A stretch of DNA of 64,000 nt, taken from positions 806,001-870,000 of the forward strand of contig NZ_AP022332.1 in assembly GCF_009936375.1 (NCBI RefSeq), read 5' to 3'. The notes beneath the pieces are model-generated. The model was not told where the DNA came from, ran no database searches, and worked only from the letters and a program-made list of their open reading frames with translations. Below, piece by piece: positions 52,606 through 61,830 of the stretch. The position numbers and the translations under genes are program-made. The stretch comes from Methylosinus sp. C49. Lineage in GTDB: Bacteria; Pseudomonadota; Alphaproteobacteria; Rhizobiales; Beijerinckiaceae. Each line of letters begins with the position of its first letter. The first letter of the stretch is position 1.

Positions 52606-52875
52606 TCAGTGCAGACGGAACTCCTTGTCCACCAAGGAGATTTCCGCCGGGCGAATGAGCCCGCTATGCGCCACTTGCACCGAGTGGAGCCGCCCGTCGA
52701 GGCTCCTCTGCCAAAAATCCAGAAACTTCCGCAATTGCGGAAATTCGGGCTGCAGATCGTAGTCCTGCCAGATGTAGGACTGCATGATCGCGGGGTGATC
52801 GGGCAGACGGTAGAAAATATTGGCCGTGGTCAGCCCATAGCCTTCGAGCATTCGGCGAAATTCGCGCGACGCCAT
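52606..52875 (-). CDS. usg: Usg-like protein
   Basis: Starting at ATG 52875, preceded by a strong AGGAGG, the protein has 89 residues: MASREFRRMLEGYGLTTANI, then YRLPDHPAIMQSYIWQDYDLQPEFPQLRKFLDFW, the conserved core of the small alphaproteobacterial Usg family. The longer frame to 52953 is not needed. It has no signal peptide or membrane helix. The biochemical role is unknown; the name comes from its position upstream of a trp gene in other species, and no trp gene is nearby here. Confidence 0.88.
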   Translation of the reverse strand: MASREFRRMLEGYGLTTANIFYRLPDHPAIMQSYIWQDYDLQPEFPQLRKFLDFWQRSLDGRLHSVQVAHSGLIRPAEISLVDKEFRLH

Positions 52876-53081
52876 GAGACGCCTCCTCTTCGATCGCGTG
52901 AGAACGATAGGTTCGACTGCGATCATCATGCAAGGCGAATGCCGAATAATCATTTAAAAACAAATCGCTAGCAGCAGGCGTGAGCGAGTGCTGATGGCGC
53001 CCCGTGACAATCGGGCGACGAATGGCCATGTTGAGACGACGCGCCGGACGGCCTCGGCGTCCGAAAGGGAGAAGACCGACG

Positions 53082-53651
53082 ATGGAATCCGTCAAGCATC
53101 GCCTCACGCGCGCATTCTGGTTCGCCCTCGCTGTCCTCTTCCTCATCGAGAGCTGGCTGTGGGACCATGTGAAGCTGTGGCTGCTGCGCCTCGCCGCCGC
53201 GCTGGGCGTGAAGGAGCTGGAGGCGCGGCTGCGCGGCTTCATCGCCGGCCTCACGCCCATTGCGACGCTGGCCGTCTTCGCCCTGCCGGCGATCACGATC
53301 CTGCCGTTGAAGCTGCTGGCGGTGGCGGCCATCGCCCATGGGCATGTGCTCACGGGGCTGGCGGTGATCCTCGCCGCCAAGACGCTGGCGCTCGGCGTCA
53401 CTTCTTTCCTCTTCGACGCCAGCCGCGAGAAGCTGCTGCAGCTCGCCTGGTTCGCGCGCGTCTATGATCTGACGCTGCGCGTCAGCCGCTGGGCGCATGA
53501 GCGGGTCGAGCCGTTCAAGCAGAAGATTCGGGAGGCGAAGGATTATCTGAAGGCGCAGATCGCCCGCATTCTGGGCGAGGAGGGCCGCTCGCTGTTCTTG
53601 CGCAAGCTGGCCCTGCTGCGCGCCCGCGTCCGCCGCCGCGACGCGGCGTGA
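53082..53651 (+). CDS. Conserved inner-membrane protein of unknown function
   Basis: The start at ATG 53082 has a good RBS (AAGGGAGAAG) and gives 189 residues. Two or three hydrophobic segments (WFALAVLFLIESWLW; ATLAVFALPAITILPLKLLAVAAIAHG; LAVILAAKTLALGVTSFLF) are followed by a basic cytoplasmic tail with a long helix (EPFKQKIREAKDYLKAQIARIL). Similar short membrane proteins are common in Rhizobiales, but I cannot name a function. Confidence 0.78.
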   Translation: MESVKHRLTRAFWFALAVLFLIESWLWDHVKLWLLRLAAALGVKELEARLRGFIAGLTPIATLAVFALPAITILPLKLLAVAAIAHGHVLTGLAVILAAKTLALGVTSFLFDASREKLLQLAWFARVYDLTLRVSRWAHERVEPFKQKIREAKDYLKAQIARILGEEGRSLFLRKLALLRARVRRRDAA

Positions 53652-53672
53652 CGGAAAGCTCGGCTCCGCCGC

Positions 53673-53807
53673 TCAGCGGCAGAGCGCATAGCCGAGACAG
53701 GCGTCGGCCGAAGCCGCCTGTCCAGAGGTGACGATAATCCACACGCCATAGGCGAAAGCCATGACGAGAACCACTCCGAGCAGCGACAGTCTCGGCGTCT
53801 GACCCAT
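53673..53807 (-). CDS. Small membrane/exported protein (44 residues)
   Basis: ATG 53805-53807 is preceded by GGGAGGGG seven bases away and opens a 44-codon frame. The peptide has a single hydrophobic helix (LLGVVLVMAFAYGVWIIV), then SGQAASADACLGYALCR with two Cys near the end. The layout suggests an inner-membrane microprotein with a periplasmic two-Cys tail, or a secreted peptide if cleaved after ASA. No family is recognised; the support is the RBS and the hydrophobic profile. Confidence 0.5.
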   Translation of the reverse strand: MGQTPRLSLLGVVLVMAFAYGVWIIVTSGQAASADACLGYALCR

Positions 53808-53854
53808 TTTCCCCTCCCACCGATCGCCGGCGCCCGTCCCCACGGGACGCCGTC

Positions 53855-53983
53855 AACCTGCCGGAGCCAGAAAATCGCGTGCGTGCGCGAGAGCACGAAA
53901 CGAAAAACCGGCAGGTTCGCTAGGAAGGAAGGGCGGAGCCGGAAAAAGGCGAGACCTCGCCGAGATTCAAAATTTCGGCGAGG
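53855..53983 (-). terminator. Hairpins downstream of xerC
   Basis: CCTCGCCGA (53955-53963) and TCGGCGAGG (53975-53983) form a perfect 9-bp stem; on the minus strand a TTTTT run follows within about ten bases, so it fits a terminator for xerC, whose stop is at 54020. Further on, AACCTGCCGG (53855-53864) and CCGGCAGGTT (53908-53917) are a perfect 10-bp inverted repeat 43 bp apart, upstream of the 44-residue gene. Confidence 0.6.
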
Positions 53984-54019
53984 AAGCGCTTGACGAGATC
54001 GTTCGAAATGTAAGCGAAA

Positions 54020-55012
54020 TCAATTCGATTTCGAATGATCGCGGCCACGGGGATGGGCCGAGCGCCAGGCGTCCAAAAGCCGGTTCTTGTCGACGGCGGC
54101 GTAGATCTGCGTCGTCGAGAGCGAGGCGTGGCCGAGCAACTCCTGAATGCTGCGCAGATCGCCGCCGCGGCCGAGCAGATGCGTCGCGAAGGAATGGCGC
54201 AGCGCATGGGGCGTGGCGCTCGCGGGCAGGCCCAGCGCGCCGCGCATGCGCTCCACGGCGAGCTGCAATATGCGCGGCGAGAGCGGCCCGCCGCGCGCGC
54301 CGACGAAGAGCGGCCCGCCGGCGAGCTGATAGGGGCAGAGCGAGATATATTCCTCTATCGCGCGCCGGACGGGCTCGATGACCGGGACGACGCGCGTCTT
54401 GCCGCCCTTGCCGGTTATCGCGATGCGATCCACCGCGCCGATGGGCGCGCCGTCGCGCTCGATCGACAGCGCCTCGGAAATGCGCAAGCCCGCGCCATAG
54501 AGCAGCGCCAGAGCGGCGGCGTCGCGAGCGAGAACCCAAGGCTCGCGCGCCTCCCCGGCGCGGGTCTCGGCGCGAGTGAGATCGCGCGCGTCGGCGACGC
54601 TCAGCGCCTTGGGCAGGCTGTGCGGCTTTTTGGGCGCGTGGACGGCGCCGAAGACATCGGTCTTGGCGAGGCCCTTTTTCTCGAGAAAGCGCATGAGCGA
54701 GCGCACCGCCGCCAGCGCGCGCAGCAGCGAGCGATTCTCCAGCCCCTCGGTCCGCCGCCGCGCCATGAAGGCGCGTATGTCGGCCGGAGCGAGCGCGCTC
54801 AAAATGGCGGCGTCGGCCGGCGCGCCCTTGTGCTCGGCGAGAAAGGCGAGGAAAAACCGCGCGTCCCGCGCATAGGCGTCGAGCGTGTGGCGGGAGGCGC
54901 GCCTTTCCCCGGCGAGATGCTCCAGCCAGGCGAGCGCCTCCGCGACGATATCGGGCGCCGCCAGAAAGGCGGCGCCCGATCTTTTGGTTGCGGCTCTTGG
55001 GGAATCGCGCAT
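54020..55012 (-). CDS. xerC: Site-specific tyrosine recombinase XerC
   Basis: The 330-residue recombinase has a SAM-like core-binding domain (about 20-115) and the catalytic domain with GAGLRISEALSIE (Arg I), TGKGGKTRVVP (Lys), HALRHSFATHLL (H-x-x-R), LGHASLSTTQIYAAVD (His and nucleophile Tyr). It resolves chromosome dimers at dif with XerD. I prefer XerC over XerD on overall resemblance to alphaproteobacterial XerC; no dif-like site was found nearby, as expected because dif lies at the terminus. Confidence 0.88.
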   Translation of the reverse strand: MRDSPRAATKRSGAAFLAAPDIVAEALAWLEHLAGERRASRHTLDAYARDARFFLAFLAEHKGAPADAAILSALAPADIRAFMARRRTEGLENRSLLRALAAVRSLMRFLEKKGLAKTDVFGAVHAPKKPHSLPKALSVADARDLTRAETRAGEAREPWVLARDAAALALLYGAGLRISEALSIERDGAPIGAVDRIAITGKGGKTRVVPVIEPVRRAIEEYISLCPYQLAGGPLFVGARGGPLSPRILQLAVERMRGALGLPASATPHALRHSFATHLLGRGGDLRSIQELLGHASLSTTQIYAAVDKNRLLDAWRSAHPRGRDHSKSN

Positions 55013-55070
55013 GGGATAAGTGGTGGCCCGCGCGGATAAAGGAAGGGTAAAGCGCGCCCGCTTCTCGCGC

Positions 55071-55391
55071 TCAGCCCTGCTTCAGCTCGAGCCGCGCCGT
55101 CTCCAGCAATTCGTCGAGGGTGCGGCGAAGCTGATGGTCGGACTGCTCCACGCCCGCCGCCGCGAAATCCGCCTTCACTGTGGAAAACACCTGCTCATCG
55201 GCATTGGCGGAAGCCTCGGCGACCACCAGGGCCTCGGCGTAGGCCTCCGCCTCCGGCCCTGATTTGCCGAGCTTTTCCGCCGCCCAAAGGCCGAAAAGCC
55301 TATTGCGCCGAGCCTCGGCGCGGAACTGAAGCTCCTGCTCATGGACATAGCGTTTTTCGAAAGTCTCTTCCCGGTTGTCGAATATGCTCAT
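55071..55391 (-). CDS. F1-ATPase zeta subunit (DUF1476 inhibitor)
   Basis: From ATG 55391 the protein has 106 residues beginning MSIFDNREETFEKRYVHEQE, the conserved start of the alphaproteobacterial zeta family, followed by a helical bundle (FRAEARRNRLFGLWAAEKLG...). It inhibits hydrolysis by the F1Fo-ATPase through its N-terminal segment, like the mitochondrial IF1. It is not linked to the atp operon, which starts 6.4 kb downstream. The upstream gap has a perfect palindrome (55441-55466). Confidence 0.9.
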   Translation of the reverse strand: MSIFDNREETFEKRYVHEQELQFRAEARRNRLFGLWAAEKLGKSGPEAEAYAEALVVAEASANADEQVFSTVKADFAAAGVEQSDHQLRRTLDELLETARLELKQG

Positions 55392-55440
55392 GACGACCCT
55401 CGGATGTTTCCTTCGTCCAGCGCTCGGATGGCGCAGGATC

Positions 55441-55466
55441 GAATCTAGGAGATTCGGCCTAGATTC
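55441..55466. promoter_or_regulatory. Perfect 9-8-9 palindrome between zeta inhibitor and purC
   Basis: GAATCTAGG (55441-55449) and CCTAGATTC (55458-55466) flank eight bases, about 50 bp upstream of the zeta gene; AGATTC recurs at 55451 and 55472. It lies in the 332-bp divergent region to purC, which otherwise shows no gene I can support. An operator for either gene is possible; the regulator is unknown. Confidence 0.45.
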
Positions 55467-55723
55467 CAATGAGATTCGCGCAATTAACGAAAAATTCGGT
55501 CAAGTTGTGTCCGCCCCTCGATTCGGCTAGTCTCTTCTGGCGGGTTGTAACCGCGGCTGGAACAGGATAGGACCCGGTTCGATCCGCGGCCATGCGAACG
55601 CCGCTTCGGACGGGACGTCGATCTTCCCGAGCTTGGCGCTCTGGTGGGGACGATCGTCACGCTGGAGCCGAACCGAGGAGCCACGGGCCGGTAATGGATT
55701 TTCTCAAGCCCCGGTTGATCCCG

Positions 55724-56488
55724 ATGAATCGCCGCCGCCGCATCTACGAAGGCAAGGCCAAGGTCCTCTACGAGGGGCCGGAGCCGGGCACCTTGATTCA
55801 GCACTTCAAGGACGACGCCACCGCTTTCAACGCCAAAAAGCACGAGGTCATCGACGGCAAGGGCGTCCTCAACAACCGCATCTCGGAATTCGTCTTCCAG
55901 CACCTCAACGACATCGGCGTGCCGACGCATTTCATCCGCCGGCTGAACATGCGCGAGCAGCTGATTCGCGAGGTGGAGATCGTTCCGCTCGAGATCGTGG
56001 TGCGCAATGTCGCCGCCGGCTCGCTGTCCAAGCGCCTCGGCATGGAGGAAGGCACGCAGCTGCCGCGCTCCATCATCGAGTTCTATTACAAGAACGACGC
56101 GCTCGACGACCCGATGGTGTCGGAAGAGCACATCACCGCCTTCGGCTGGGCGAGCCCGCAGGAGATCGACGACATCATGGCCTTGGCCATTCGCGTCAAT
56201 GATTTCCTCTCCGGCCTCTTCCTCGGCGTCGGCATCCGCCTCGTCGACTTCAAGATGGAGTGCGGGCGGCTGTGGGAAGGCGACATGATGCGCATCGTCG
56301 TCGCCGACGAGATTTCCCCCGATTCCTGCCGGCTGTGGGACATCAAGTCCAACGACAAGCTGGACAAGGACCGCTTCCGCCGCGACATGGGCGGCCTCGT
56401 CGAGGCCTATACGGAAGTGGCCCGCCGTCTCGGCATTCTGCAAGAGAACGAGACGCCCCGGCCGAGCCAGCCCAAGCTGGTGCAGTAA
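55724..56488 (+). CDS. purC: Phosphoribosylaminoimidazole-succinocarboxamide synthase (PurC)
   Basis: The 254-residue enzyme ligates aspartate to CAIR in purine synthesis. I start at ATG 55724 ([18 protein letters not shown]), as in Rhizobiales homologues; an ATG at 55694 would add ten residues and has a distant GAGGAG. Conserved segments: EGKAK (ATP site), [38 protein letters not shown]-like [11 protein letters not shown] and [12 protein letters not shown]. No purL/Q/S gene follows within the window; instead a palindromic repeat and hemA follow. Confidence 0.95.
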   Translation: MNRRRRIYEGKAKVLYEGPEPGTLIQHFKDDATAFNAKKHEVIDGKGVLNNRISEFVFQHLNDIGVPTHFIRRLNMREQLIREVEIVPLEIVVRNVAAGSLSKRLGMEEGTQLPRSIIEFYYKNDALDDPMVSEEHITAFGWASPQEIDDIMALAIRVNDFLSGLFLGVGIRLVDFKMECGRLWEGDMMRIVVADEISPDSCRLWDIKSNDKLDKDRFRRDMGGLVEAYTEVARRLGILQENETPRPSQPKLVQ

Positions 56489-56510
56489 GGCGGTATTATT
56501 CGGCGCGGAT

Positions 56511-56662
56511 CCTTCTCCCACTCGTGGGAGAAGGCGGCCCACGCATCAGCGAGGGTCGCATGAGGGCTCGCGCCGCTCGAGGCCGGATCTTTCCAGGAAA
56601 TCGTCAGGCGCCCTCATCCGACTCCGCTTCGCGGGGCCGCCTTCTCGCGCGGGCGGGAGAAG
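56511..56662. repeat. Palindromic intergenic repeat after purC
   Basis: A 152-bp member of the CTTCTCCC family fills most of the gap between the convergent purC and hemA genes: left hairpin CCTTCTCCCACTCGTGGGAG (56511-56530 and on), GGGTCGCATGAGGG, then CCTCATCCGAC and a right hairpin (CTTCTCGCG...GGGAGAAG, to 56662). The ends match those of the copy inside the propeller gene. Confidence 0.7.
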
Positions 56663-56706
56663 CGCCGATCTTTTCGATTTTAGCGGCTCCCGAGAGAGCC
56701 CGCCGC

Positions 56707-57993
56707 TCACTGCGCGGCGAGCTTGATCTCGGGATAGGTACAGCGCTCGCGGCTTTCCGCATCGACATGCAGATGCTGCGGCGGCTCCACAAAGGGGATG
56801 CCGAGCGTCTGCCAGACGTCCGCCACCGATTCCACCAGAGCCACGATGTGCTCCGGCGTATGGCGCGGCGTCGGTGTGATGCGCAGACGCTCCGATCCGC
56901 GCGCGACGGTCGGATAGTTGATCGGCTGAATATAAATGTCGTGGCGCTCGAGCAGCATGTCGCTCGCCGCCTTGCACAGCTCGGCGTCGCGCACCATCAC
57001 CGGCACGATATGCGAGCCATTCTCCAGCACCGGCAGGCCAGCGGCGGCCAGCGCATGCTTGGTGATATGCGAGGCGCGCTGATGTGCGGCGCGCAGATCG
57101 GAACGCGCCTTCAGCAGCCGAACGGCGGCCGTCGCCGCGGCGGCCACGGCCGGCGGCAGGGCGGTGGTGAAGATGAAGGAGGCCGCATAGCTGCGAATGG
57201 CGTCGATGACCACGCGGTCGCCCGCCACATAGCCGCCCAGCGTGCCGAACCCCTTGGCCAGCGTGCCTTCGATAACGTCGATGCGATGCATGACGCCCTC
57301 ACGCTCGCAGATTCCGCCGCCGCGCGCGCCATACATGCCGACGGCATGAACCTCGTCGATATAGGTCATCGCGCCGTAACGCTCGGCGAGCGCGGCGATT
57401 TCGGCGACCGGGGCGATATTGCCGTTCATCGAGTAGAGGCTCTCGAAAACGATGAGCTTGGGCCTTGCGCCGGCCTCGATCAGCAGTTCCTCGAGATGGG
57501 CGAGATCATTGTGGCGGAAGATCTTGCGCTCGGCGCGCGAGCGCTTAACGCCCTCGATCATGGAATTATGATTGGAGGCGTCGGAGAGAATGACGCAATC
57601 GGGCAGAAGATCGGCGATCGTCGAGATGGCCGCGAGATTGGAAATCCAGCCCGAGGTGAAAACGAGCGCGGCCTCCTTGCCATGAAGGTCGGCGAGCTCG
57701 CTCTCCAGCTCCACGATCGCATGGCTGGTGCCGGAAATGTTGCGCGTGCCGCCGGAGCCGGCCCCGACGCGCGAAGCGGTCTCCACCATTGCGGCGATCA
57801 CATCGGGGTGCTGGCCCATGCCGAGATAGTCATTGGAGCACCAGATCGTCACATCGCGCGTCGAGCCGTCGTCGCGGTGCCAGACCGCTTGCGGAAAGGT
57901 TTCCACACAGCGTTCGAGATGGGCGAAGACCCGATATCGGCGTTCCTCCTGGAGACGAGTGACCGCCGTCTCGAAAAAGCGCCGATAGTCCAT
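56707..57993 (-). CDS. hemA: 5-Aminolevulinate synthase (C4 pathway)
   Basis: The 428-residue PLP enzyme condenses glycine with succinyl-CoA to 5-aminolevulinate, the start of heme synthesis in alphaproteobacteria. The start at ATG 57993 has AAGGG upstream. Signature parts: [48 protein letters not shown] and the PLP lysine in [17 protein letters not shown]. The C-terminus (about 400-428) extends slightly beyond the typical 400-410. The 266-bp gap upstream has no gene that I can support. Confidence 0.95.
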   Translation of the reverse strand: MDYRRFFETAVTRLQEERRYRVFAHLERCVETFPQAVWHRDDGSTRDVTIWCSNDYLGMGQHPDVIAAMVETASRVGAGSGGTRNISGTSHAIVELESELADLHGKEAALVFTSGWISNLAAISTIADLLPDCVILSDASNHNSMIEGVKRSRAERKIFRHNDLAHLEELLIEAGARPKLIVFESLYSMNGNIAPVAEIAALAERYGAMTYIDEVHAVGMYGARGGGICEREGVMHRIDVIEGTLAKGFGTLGGYVAGDRVVIDAIRSYAASFIFTTALPPAVAAAATAAVRLLKARSDLRAAHQRASHITKHALAAAGLPVLENGSHIVPVMVRDAELCKAASDMLLERHDIYIQPINYPTVARGSERLRITPTPRHTPEHIVALVESVADVWQTLGIPFVEPPQHLHVDAESRERCTYPEIKLAAQ

Positions 57994-58259
57994 GTGACGA
58001 CCCTTCATACCGCGATAGGAGGCCGATACTCTTGGCCCCGTGCGGAACGCCTGCGCGATAGAACCGCGCTGCTCCCGCTTTGTGCGTTTTGCTACATAAA
58101 CTATCCGAAGAGGCTTGGCGAGAGGCAGATCGTCGCGCTGAGACGAAGTCACGAAAACGCCACGAATCCTTTTCTCTGCGCGAGCGTGAGCGTGAAAAAA
58201 TTTCCCTCTGCGGCGCGCAATTTCATTTTGCGTCGCACAATGGTCGGCGGACGATATCT

Positions 58260-59570
58260 CTAGAGAGGGAGACGCGCCACCAGCAGCGCGCCGCGCGGCG
58301 TGGCTGTCTCCAGCGTCAGCCGCCCGCCGAGGGCGGCGACGCGCTCGCCCATGCCGCGCAGCCCAATGCCTTCGCGCGCGCCATCGGGCACGCCGGCGCC
58401 GTCGTCGCGCACGGTGACGCGCAATTCCGTCTTGCCGCCGGCCTCTATGCGCTCCACCGACACATCGACGCGCGTGGCGCTCGCATGGCGGAACACATTG
58501 GTGAGCCCCTCCTGCACGATGCGATAGGCGGTGAGGGCGATCGACTCGTCGAGCGGCTCCCCGGTCTCGTCGATATGGAGGCCGAGCGCGACATCGGGAT
58601 CGAGATCGCGCCAGCCTTGGGCGAGCGCCTGCAGCGCGCCCTCGAGGCCCATCTCGTCGAGCGCCGCCGGCCGCAGCCGGCCGAGAATGCGGCGATTGAC
58701 CTGCTGCAGCGCGCCGAGCTGCACGTCGATATTCAGGCAATCTTCCCGACGCGCGCCCTCGAGCTTGCGGGCGAGCGCGCCGAGCCCGGCGCGAATGCTG
58801 AACAGAAAGGGCCCGATCTCGTCATGCAGATCGCGGGCGATGTCGCGCCGCTCCTCGTCCTGCACATGGATGATGCGCTCCACCAAGGCGCGGTTTTCCG
58901 CGTCGAAGCGCGCGAGCGTCTCCGCCAGCGCATCGACCCGTCCGGCGATGGCGACGAATTCCGGCGCGTCGCCGGCGGCCATGCGCACGTCGCGATCGCC
59001 TTGCTCTATGCGCCGCAGCGCCTCGGCGAGAGTGGAGACCGGCGCGAGGGCGCGGGAGAGGACCACCGACACCACGCCGAAGCCGGCGAGCGCCAGAGCC
59101 GCCGCGCCCAGCGCCAGCGCCCACACCTCCTCCCAAATCTCGTCGATCTCGTCCCCGGGATCGGCGGCGAGCGCGAGCTCCCCGCGCAGGCGCCCGCGGC
59201 CGTCGAGCGCGATGCGCGTCTCGCTGGGCGGCCCGGCGACCAGCGCCGCGAACCAGCCGGGCGCGCGCCGGCCGTCCCCCATCCGCGCCCCCGCCGCGCC
59301 GGAGCCGGCCATATAGATATGAATGTGCCGCAGCCGCTCCACCTCGGCGAGCCGGTCGCGCAGCGCCGCGAGCGGATCGTCGCTCTCCTCGACGCTGGCC
59401 AGCGCCGTCGCCACGAACTCCCGCGCGAGGCGCGCCGTGCTGTCCGATTCGGCGCGCACGCGCGAAGCGGCGTGCAGCATCAAGAGGCCGACGCCGAGGG
59501 CGAGCCCGGTCGCGAGCGTCGCGCCGAGCAGCGCCAGCAGCCTGGCGCGCAAGGACAATCCTTTCAACAT
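58260..59570 (-). CDS. Sensor histidine kinase (HisKA_3), paralogue 2
   Basis: From ATG 59570 the kinase has 436 residues with the same layout as kinase 1: helix about 12-33, periplasmic part, helix about 150-172, HAMP, H249 in [10 protein letters not shown], then NVFRHAS and DDGAGVP in the ATPase domain. Shared strings with kinase 1 ([48 protein letters not shown]-like) show duplication. The periplasmic sensor is much less similar, suggesting a different ligand. It is divergent from its own regulator at 59680. Confidence 0.87.
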   Translation of the reverse strand: MLKGLSLRARLLALLGATLATGLALGVGLLMLHAASRVRAESDSTARLAREFVATALASVEESDDPLAALRDRLAEVERLRHIHIYMAGSGAAGARMGDGRRAPGWFAALVAGPPSETRIALDGRGRLRGELALAADPGDEIDEIWEEVWALALGAAALALAGFGVVSVVLSRALAPVSTLAEALRRIEQGDRDVRMAAGDAPEFVAIAGRVDALAETLARFDAENRALVERIIHVQDEERRDIARDLHDEIGPFLFSIRAGLGALARKLEGARREDCLNIDVQLGALQQVNRRILGRLRPAALDEMGLEGALQALAQGWRDLDPDVALGLHIDETGEPLDESIALTAYRIVQEGLTNVFRHASATRVDVSVERIEAGGKTELRVTVRDDGAGVPDGAREGIGLRGMGERVAALGGRLTLETATPRGALLVARLPL

Positions 59571-59679
59571 GGGCCCCGCCTTTGCAAAGCGCGGCGACTT
59601 TACGTAAGGGTAGCCGCGGGTCAATCCATGCCGGCGCTTCGAAGCGAAGCGTCCCGAAACGAGGCGTCGCGAGCGAAGA

Positions 59680-60300
59680 ATGCGTGTCCTGATCGTCGAC
59701 GATCATCCGATCATCGTCTCCGGCTGCGCTTCCATGCTCTCCGGCGAGGGCGACATAGAAGCGCGCGACGCCGGCGATGCGGAGACGGCGCTGGCGCTCT
59801 TCGTCGAATGGCGGCCGGATATCGCCGTCGTCGACATCAACCTCCCCGGCGCCTCCGGCTTCGAGCTGACGCGCCGCATGCTGCGCCACGACGAAGAGGC
59901 GCGCATCGTCATCTTTTCCATGAACGACGATCCGATCTTCGCCGCGCGCGCGATAGAGGCCGGCGCCCGCGGCTATGTGACCAAGAACGACGATCCGTTT
60001 CTGCTGCTGCGCGCGGTGCGCGAGGTGGCGGCGGGCGGCGTGTTCCTGATGCCGCGGCTCGCCAATCGGCTGGCCTTCGACAAGACCGCGGCGCTCGCCA
60101 ATCCTCTGGCGGAGCTGAGCTCGCGCGAGCTGGAGATTTTGCGCCTGCTCGGCAAGGGCTCGAGCATGACCGAGATCGCCGACGCGGTGCATGTCTCGTA
60201 CAAGACGATCGCCAACACATGCTCGCTGCTGAAGCGCAAGCTCGGCGCGCGCACGCCGATGGATCTGGTGCGCATAGCGATAGAGCAACGGCTGGCGTGA
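59680..60300 (+). CDS. NarL/LuxR-type response regulator, paralogue 2
   Basis: The 206-residue regulator has D7/D8, phospho-acceptor D52 (VDINLPG), FSMNDD and YVTKNDD in the receiver, and a LuxR HTH (LSSRELEILRLLGKGSSMTEIADAVHVSYKTIANTCSLLKRKL). The recognition helix region is nearly the same as in regulator 1 (SYKT[VI]AN[ST]CSLLKRKL), so the two may bind similar sites. It is divergent from kinase 2 and lies between hemA and a LysR gene, with no lanthanide gene nearby. Confidence 0.92.
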   Translation: MRVLIVDDHPIIVSGCASMLSGEGDIEARDAGDAETALALFVEWRPDIAVVDINLPGASGFELTRRMLRHDEEARIVIFSMNDDPIFAARAIEAGARGYVTKNDDPFLLLRAVREVAAGGVFLMPRLANRLAFDKTAALANPLAELSSRELEILRLLGKGSSMTEIADAVHVSYKTIANTCSLLKRKLGARTPMDLVRIAIEQRLA

Positions 60301-60342
60301 TAGGGCGGAGCGCGCCTTCTCGCGCACGCTCGGGGGAGGGCC

Positions 60343-61317
60343 TCAAACGGCTTCCCGCCCTTTCGTGCGCGCCGGCTGCGGCGCTTCCACCGCCGGCGGC
60401 TCCACGACGCCGCGGCATATTTCGACGATCTCGCGCCGTAGCCAGGCGTGCGCCGGCTCGCGATCTTGCAGCGAGTGCCAGACCATCAAGAGATCATAGG
60501 TCGGAAACTCGATCGGTATCTCCAATATCCGCAGCGGCGCGAGCCGCACGAAGTGCTCGGCGATGCGCAGCGGCAATGAGAAAACGAGATCGCTGCTCGC
60601 CACGATCCAGGGCGCGGACAGAAAATTCGGCACCACCAGCGACACCTTGCGCGCGAGGCCGCGGCGCTCCAGCCAATCGTCGATGATTCCCGTGCCCGCC
60701 TCGCGCCGCGACATCAGCATATGCTTGGCGGCGACGAATTGCTCGAGCGTCGGCTCGTCGGTCGGAAAACCGGGGTGGTCGCGCCGCACCAGCGCGACGA
60801 TGCGATCCGTGTAGAGCCGCTCGCGACGGACATAGGGCGTCGAATCCAAGATCACGTCGAAGCCGATGACGAGATCGACGTCCCCGGCGTCCGCCGCCTC
60901 GCGCAGCGAGCCGGAGGTCTGCACCAGATGGATCTCGACATTGGGCGCCTGCCGGCTAACCGATTTCATCAGCGGCGGCAGCAGGCAGAATTCGACATAA
61001 TCATTCGTCGCGATGGTGAAGCGCCGCTGCGTCGCCGCCGGCGAGAATTCTTTCGAGCCGCGGATCACCAGCTCGACCTCGTTCAATATGGAGGCGACCG
61101 GCTCGACGAGGGCGAGCGCGCGCTGCGTCGGCTTCATGCCCTGCGGCGTCTTCACCAGCACCGGATCGTCGAGCTGCTGCCGCAAGCGCTGCAGCACATG
61201 GCTCATCGCCGATTGGGTGATGAACATCTTCTGCGCCGCGCGCGAGACATTGCGCTCCTCCATCAGAAAATTGAAGGCGACGAGAAGATTGAGATCGAAG
61301 TTCCGCAGCTCGGTCAT
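60343..61317 (-). CDS. LysR-family transcription regulator (NodD/NahR-like)
   Basis: From ATG 61317 the protein has 324 residues: MTELRNFDLNLLVAFNFLMEERNVSRAAQKMFITQSAMSHVLQRLRQQLDDPVLVKTPQGMKPTQRAL is the LysR HTH of the NodD/NahR branch, then a periplasmic-binding-like effector domain (RRFTIATNDYVEFCLLPPLM, VDLVIGF). The effector may be an aromatic or small acid, as in the branch. Upstream, GAAAATTTTC (61397-61406) is a palindrome in the region where a T-N11-A operator would lie. Confidence 0.88.
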   Translation of the reverse strand: MTELRNFDLNLLVAFNFLMEERNVSRAAQKMFITQSAMSHVLQRLRQQLDDPVLVKTPQGMKPTQRALALVEPVASILNEVELVIRGSKEFSPAATQRRFTIATNDYVEFCLLPPLMKSVSRQAPNVEIHLVQTSGSLREAADAGDVDLVIGFDVILDSTPYVRRERLYTDRIVALVRRDHPGFPTDEPTLEQFVAAKHMLMSRREAGTGIIDDWLERRGLARKVSLVVPNFLSAPWIVASSDLVFSLPLRIAEHFVRLAPLRILEIPIEFPTYDLLMVWHSLQDREPAHAWLRREIVEICRGVVEPPAVEAPQPARTKGREAV

Positions 61318-61658
61318 TTGTCCGCCATCCGCATCATCGCGCAAAAGCGAGGATCGTTCGTGAAGATGACGCCAGAACGGCGCCTGCGACGCCACTGAAA
61401 ATTTTCGATAGTCCGATGAAATCAATGCATTCATGCGAGAACGAGGCGAACCTTACCGCCGCGCGCCGCGTCGCGGAAGAGCGCGCGGCCAGTCCGCTTT
61501 TCTCGAAAGGCCGTCCGCCGGCCCATAGAGATCGTCCGGCGGCCGTCTCGCATTGCGGCCACGAACCATCTCGCAACCGCGAAAAGGAGTCTGCGCAAGA
61601 ATTGGACAATCGCGGAAAAACCCTGGTTTTCCGGGCGATTCGCGGCGCCGGCTGCGGC

Positions 61659-61687
61659 TTGACACGAAATGGCGCTGCCCATATGTT
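61659..61687 (+). promoter_or_regulatory. Candidate promoter of the atp F0 operon
   Basis: A perfect TTGACA (61659-61664) and TATGTT (61682-61687) are 17 bp apart, 144 bp upstream of atpI. A small inverted repeat (GGAAAAACC...GGTTTTCC, about 61614-61632) precedes it. The 513-bp gap between the LysR start and atpI otherwise shows no supportable gene; short frames there lack protein character. Confidence 0.55.
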
Positions 61688-61830
61688 GCGCGCGGCTCGA
61701 ACGACTTGGCCGCCCGGCCGATTTCGCGTCGCGTCGAAATCCCTTCCGTCGCCCCTGTCCGGGCGTTTCTTCGGCGATCATCTATGCTGCTCGCGCGTGC
61801 TCTGAAGCTTTTGCGCGAGGAGGAGAGCCG

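Noticed and set aside
54020-55012. XerC as integrase of a mobile island
   Set aside because: Size and domains fit housekeeping Xer proteins, and there is no tRNA, attachment repeat or phage/ICE gene nearby.
58080-60686. Plus-strand frame of about 868 codons
   Set aside because: It runs antisense to kinase 2 and out of frame with regulator 2, both with catalytic motifs.
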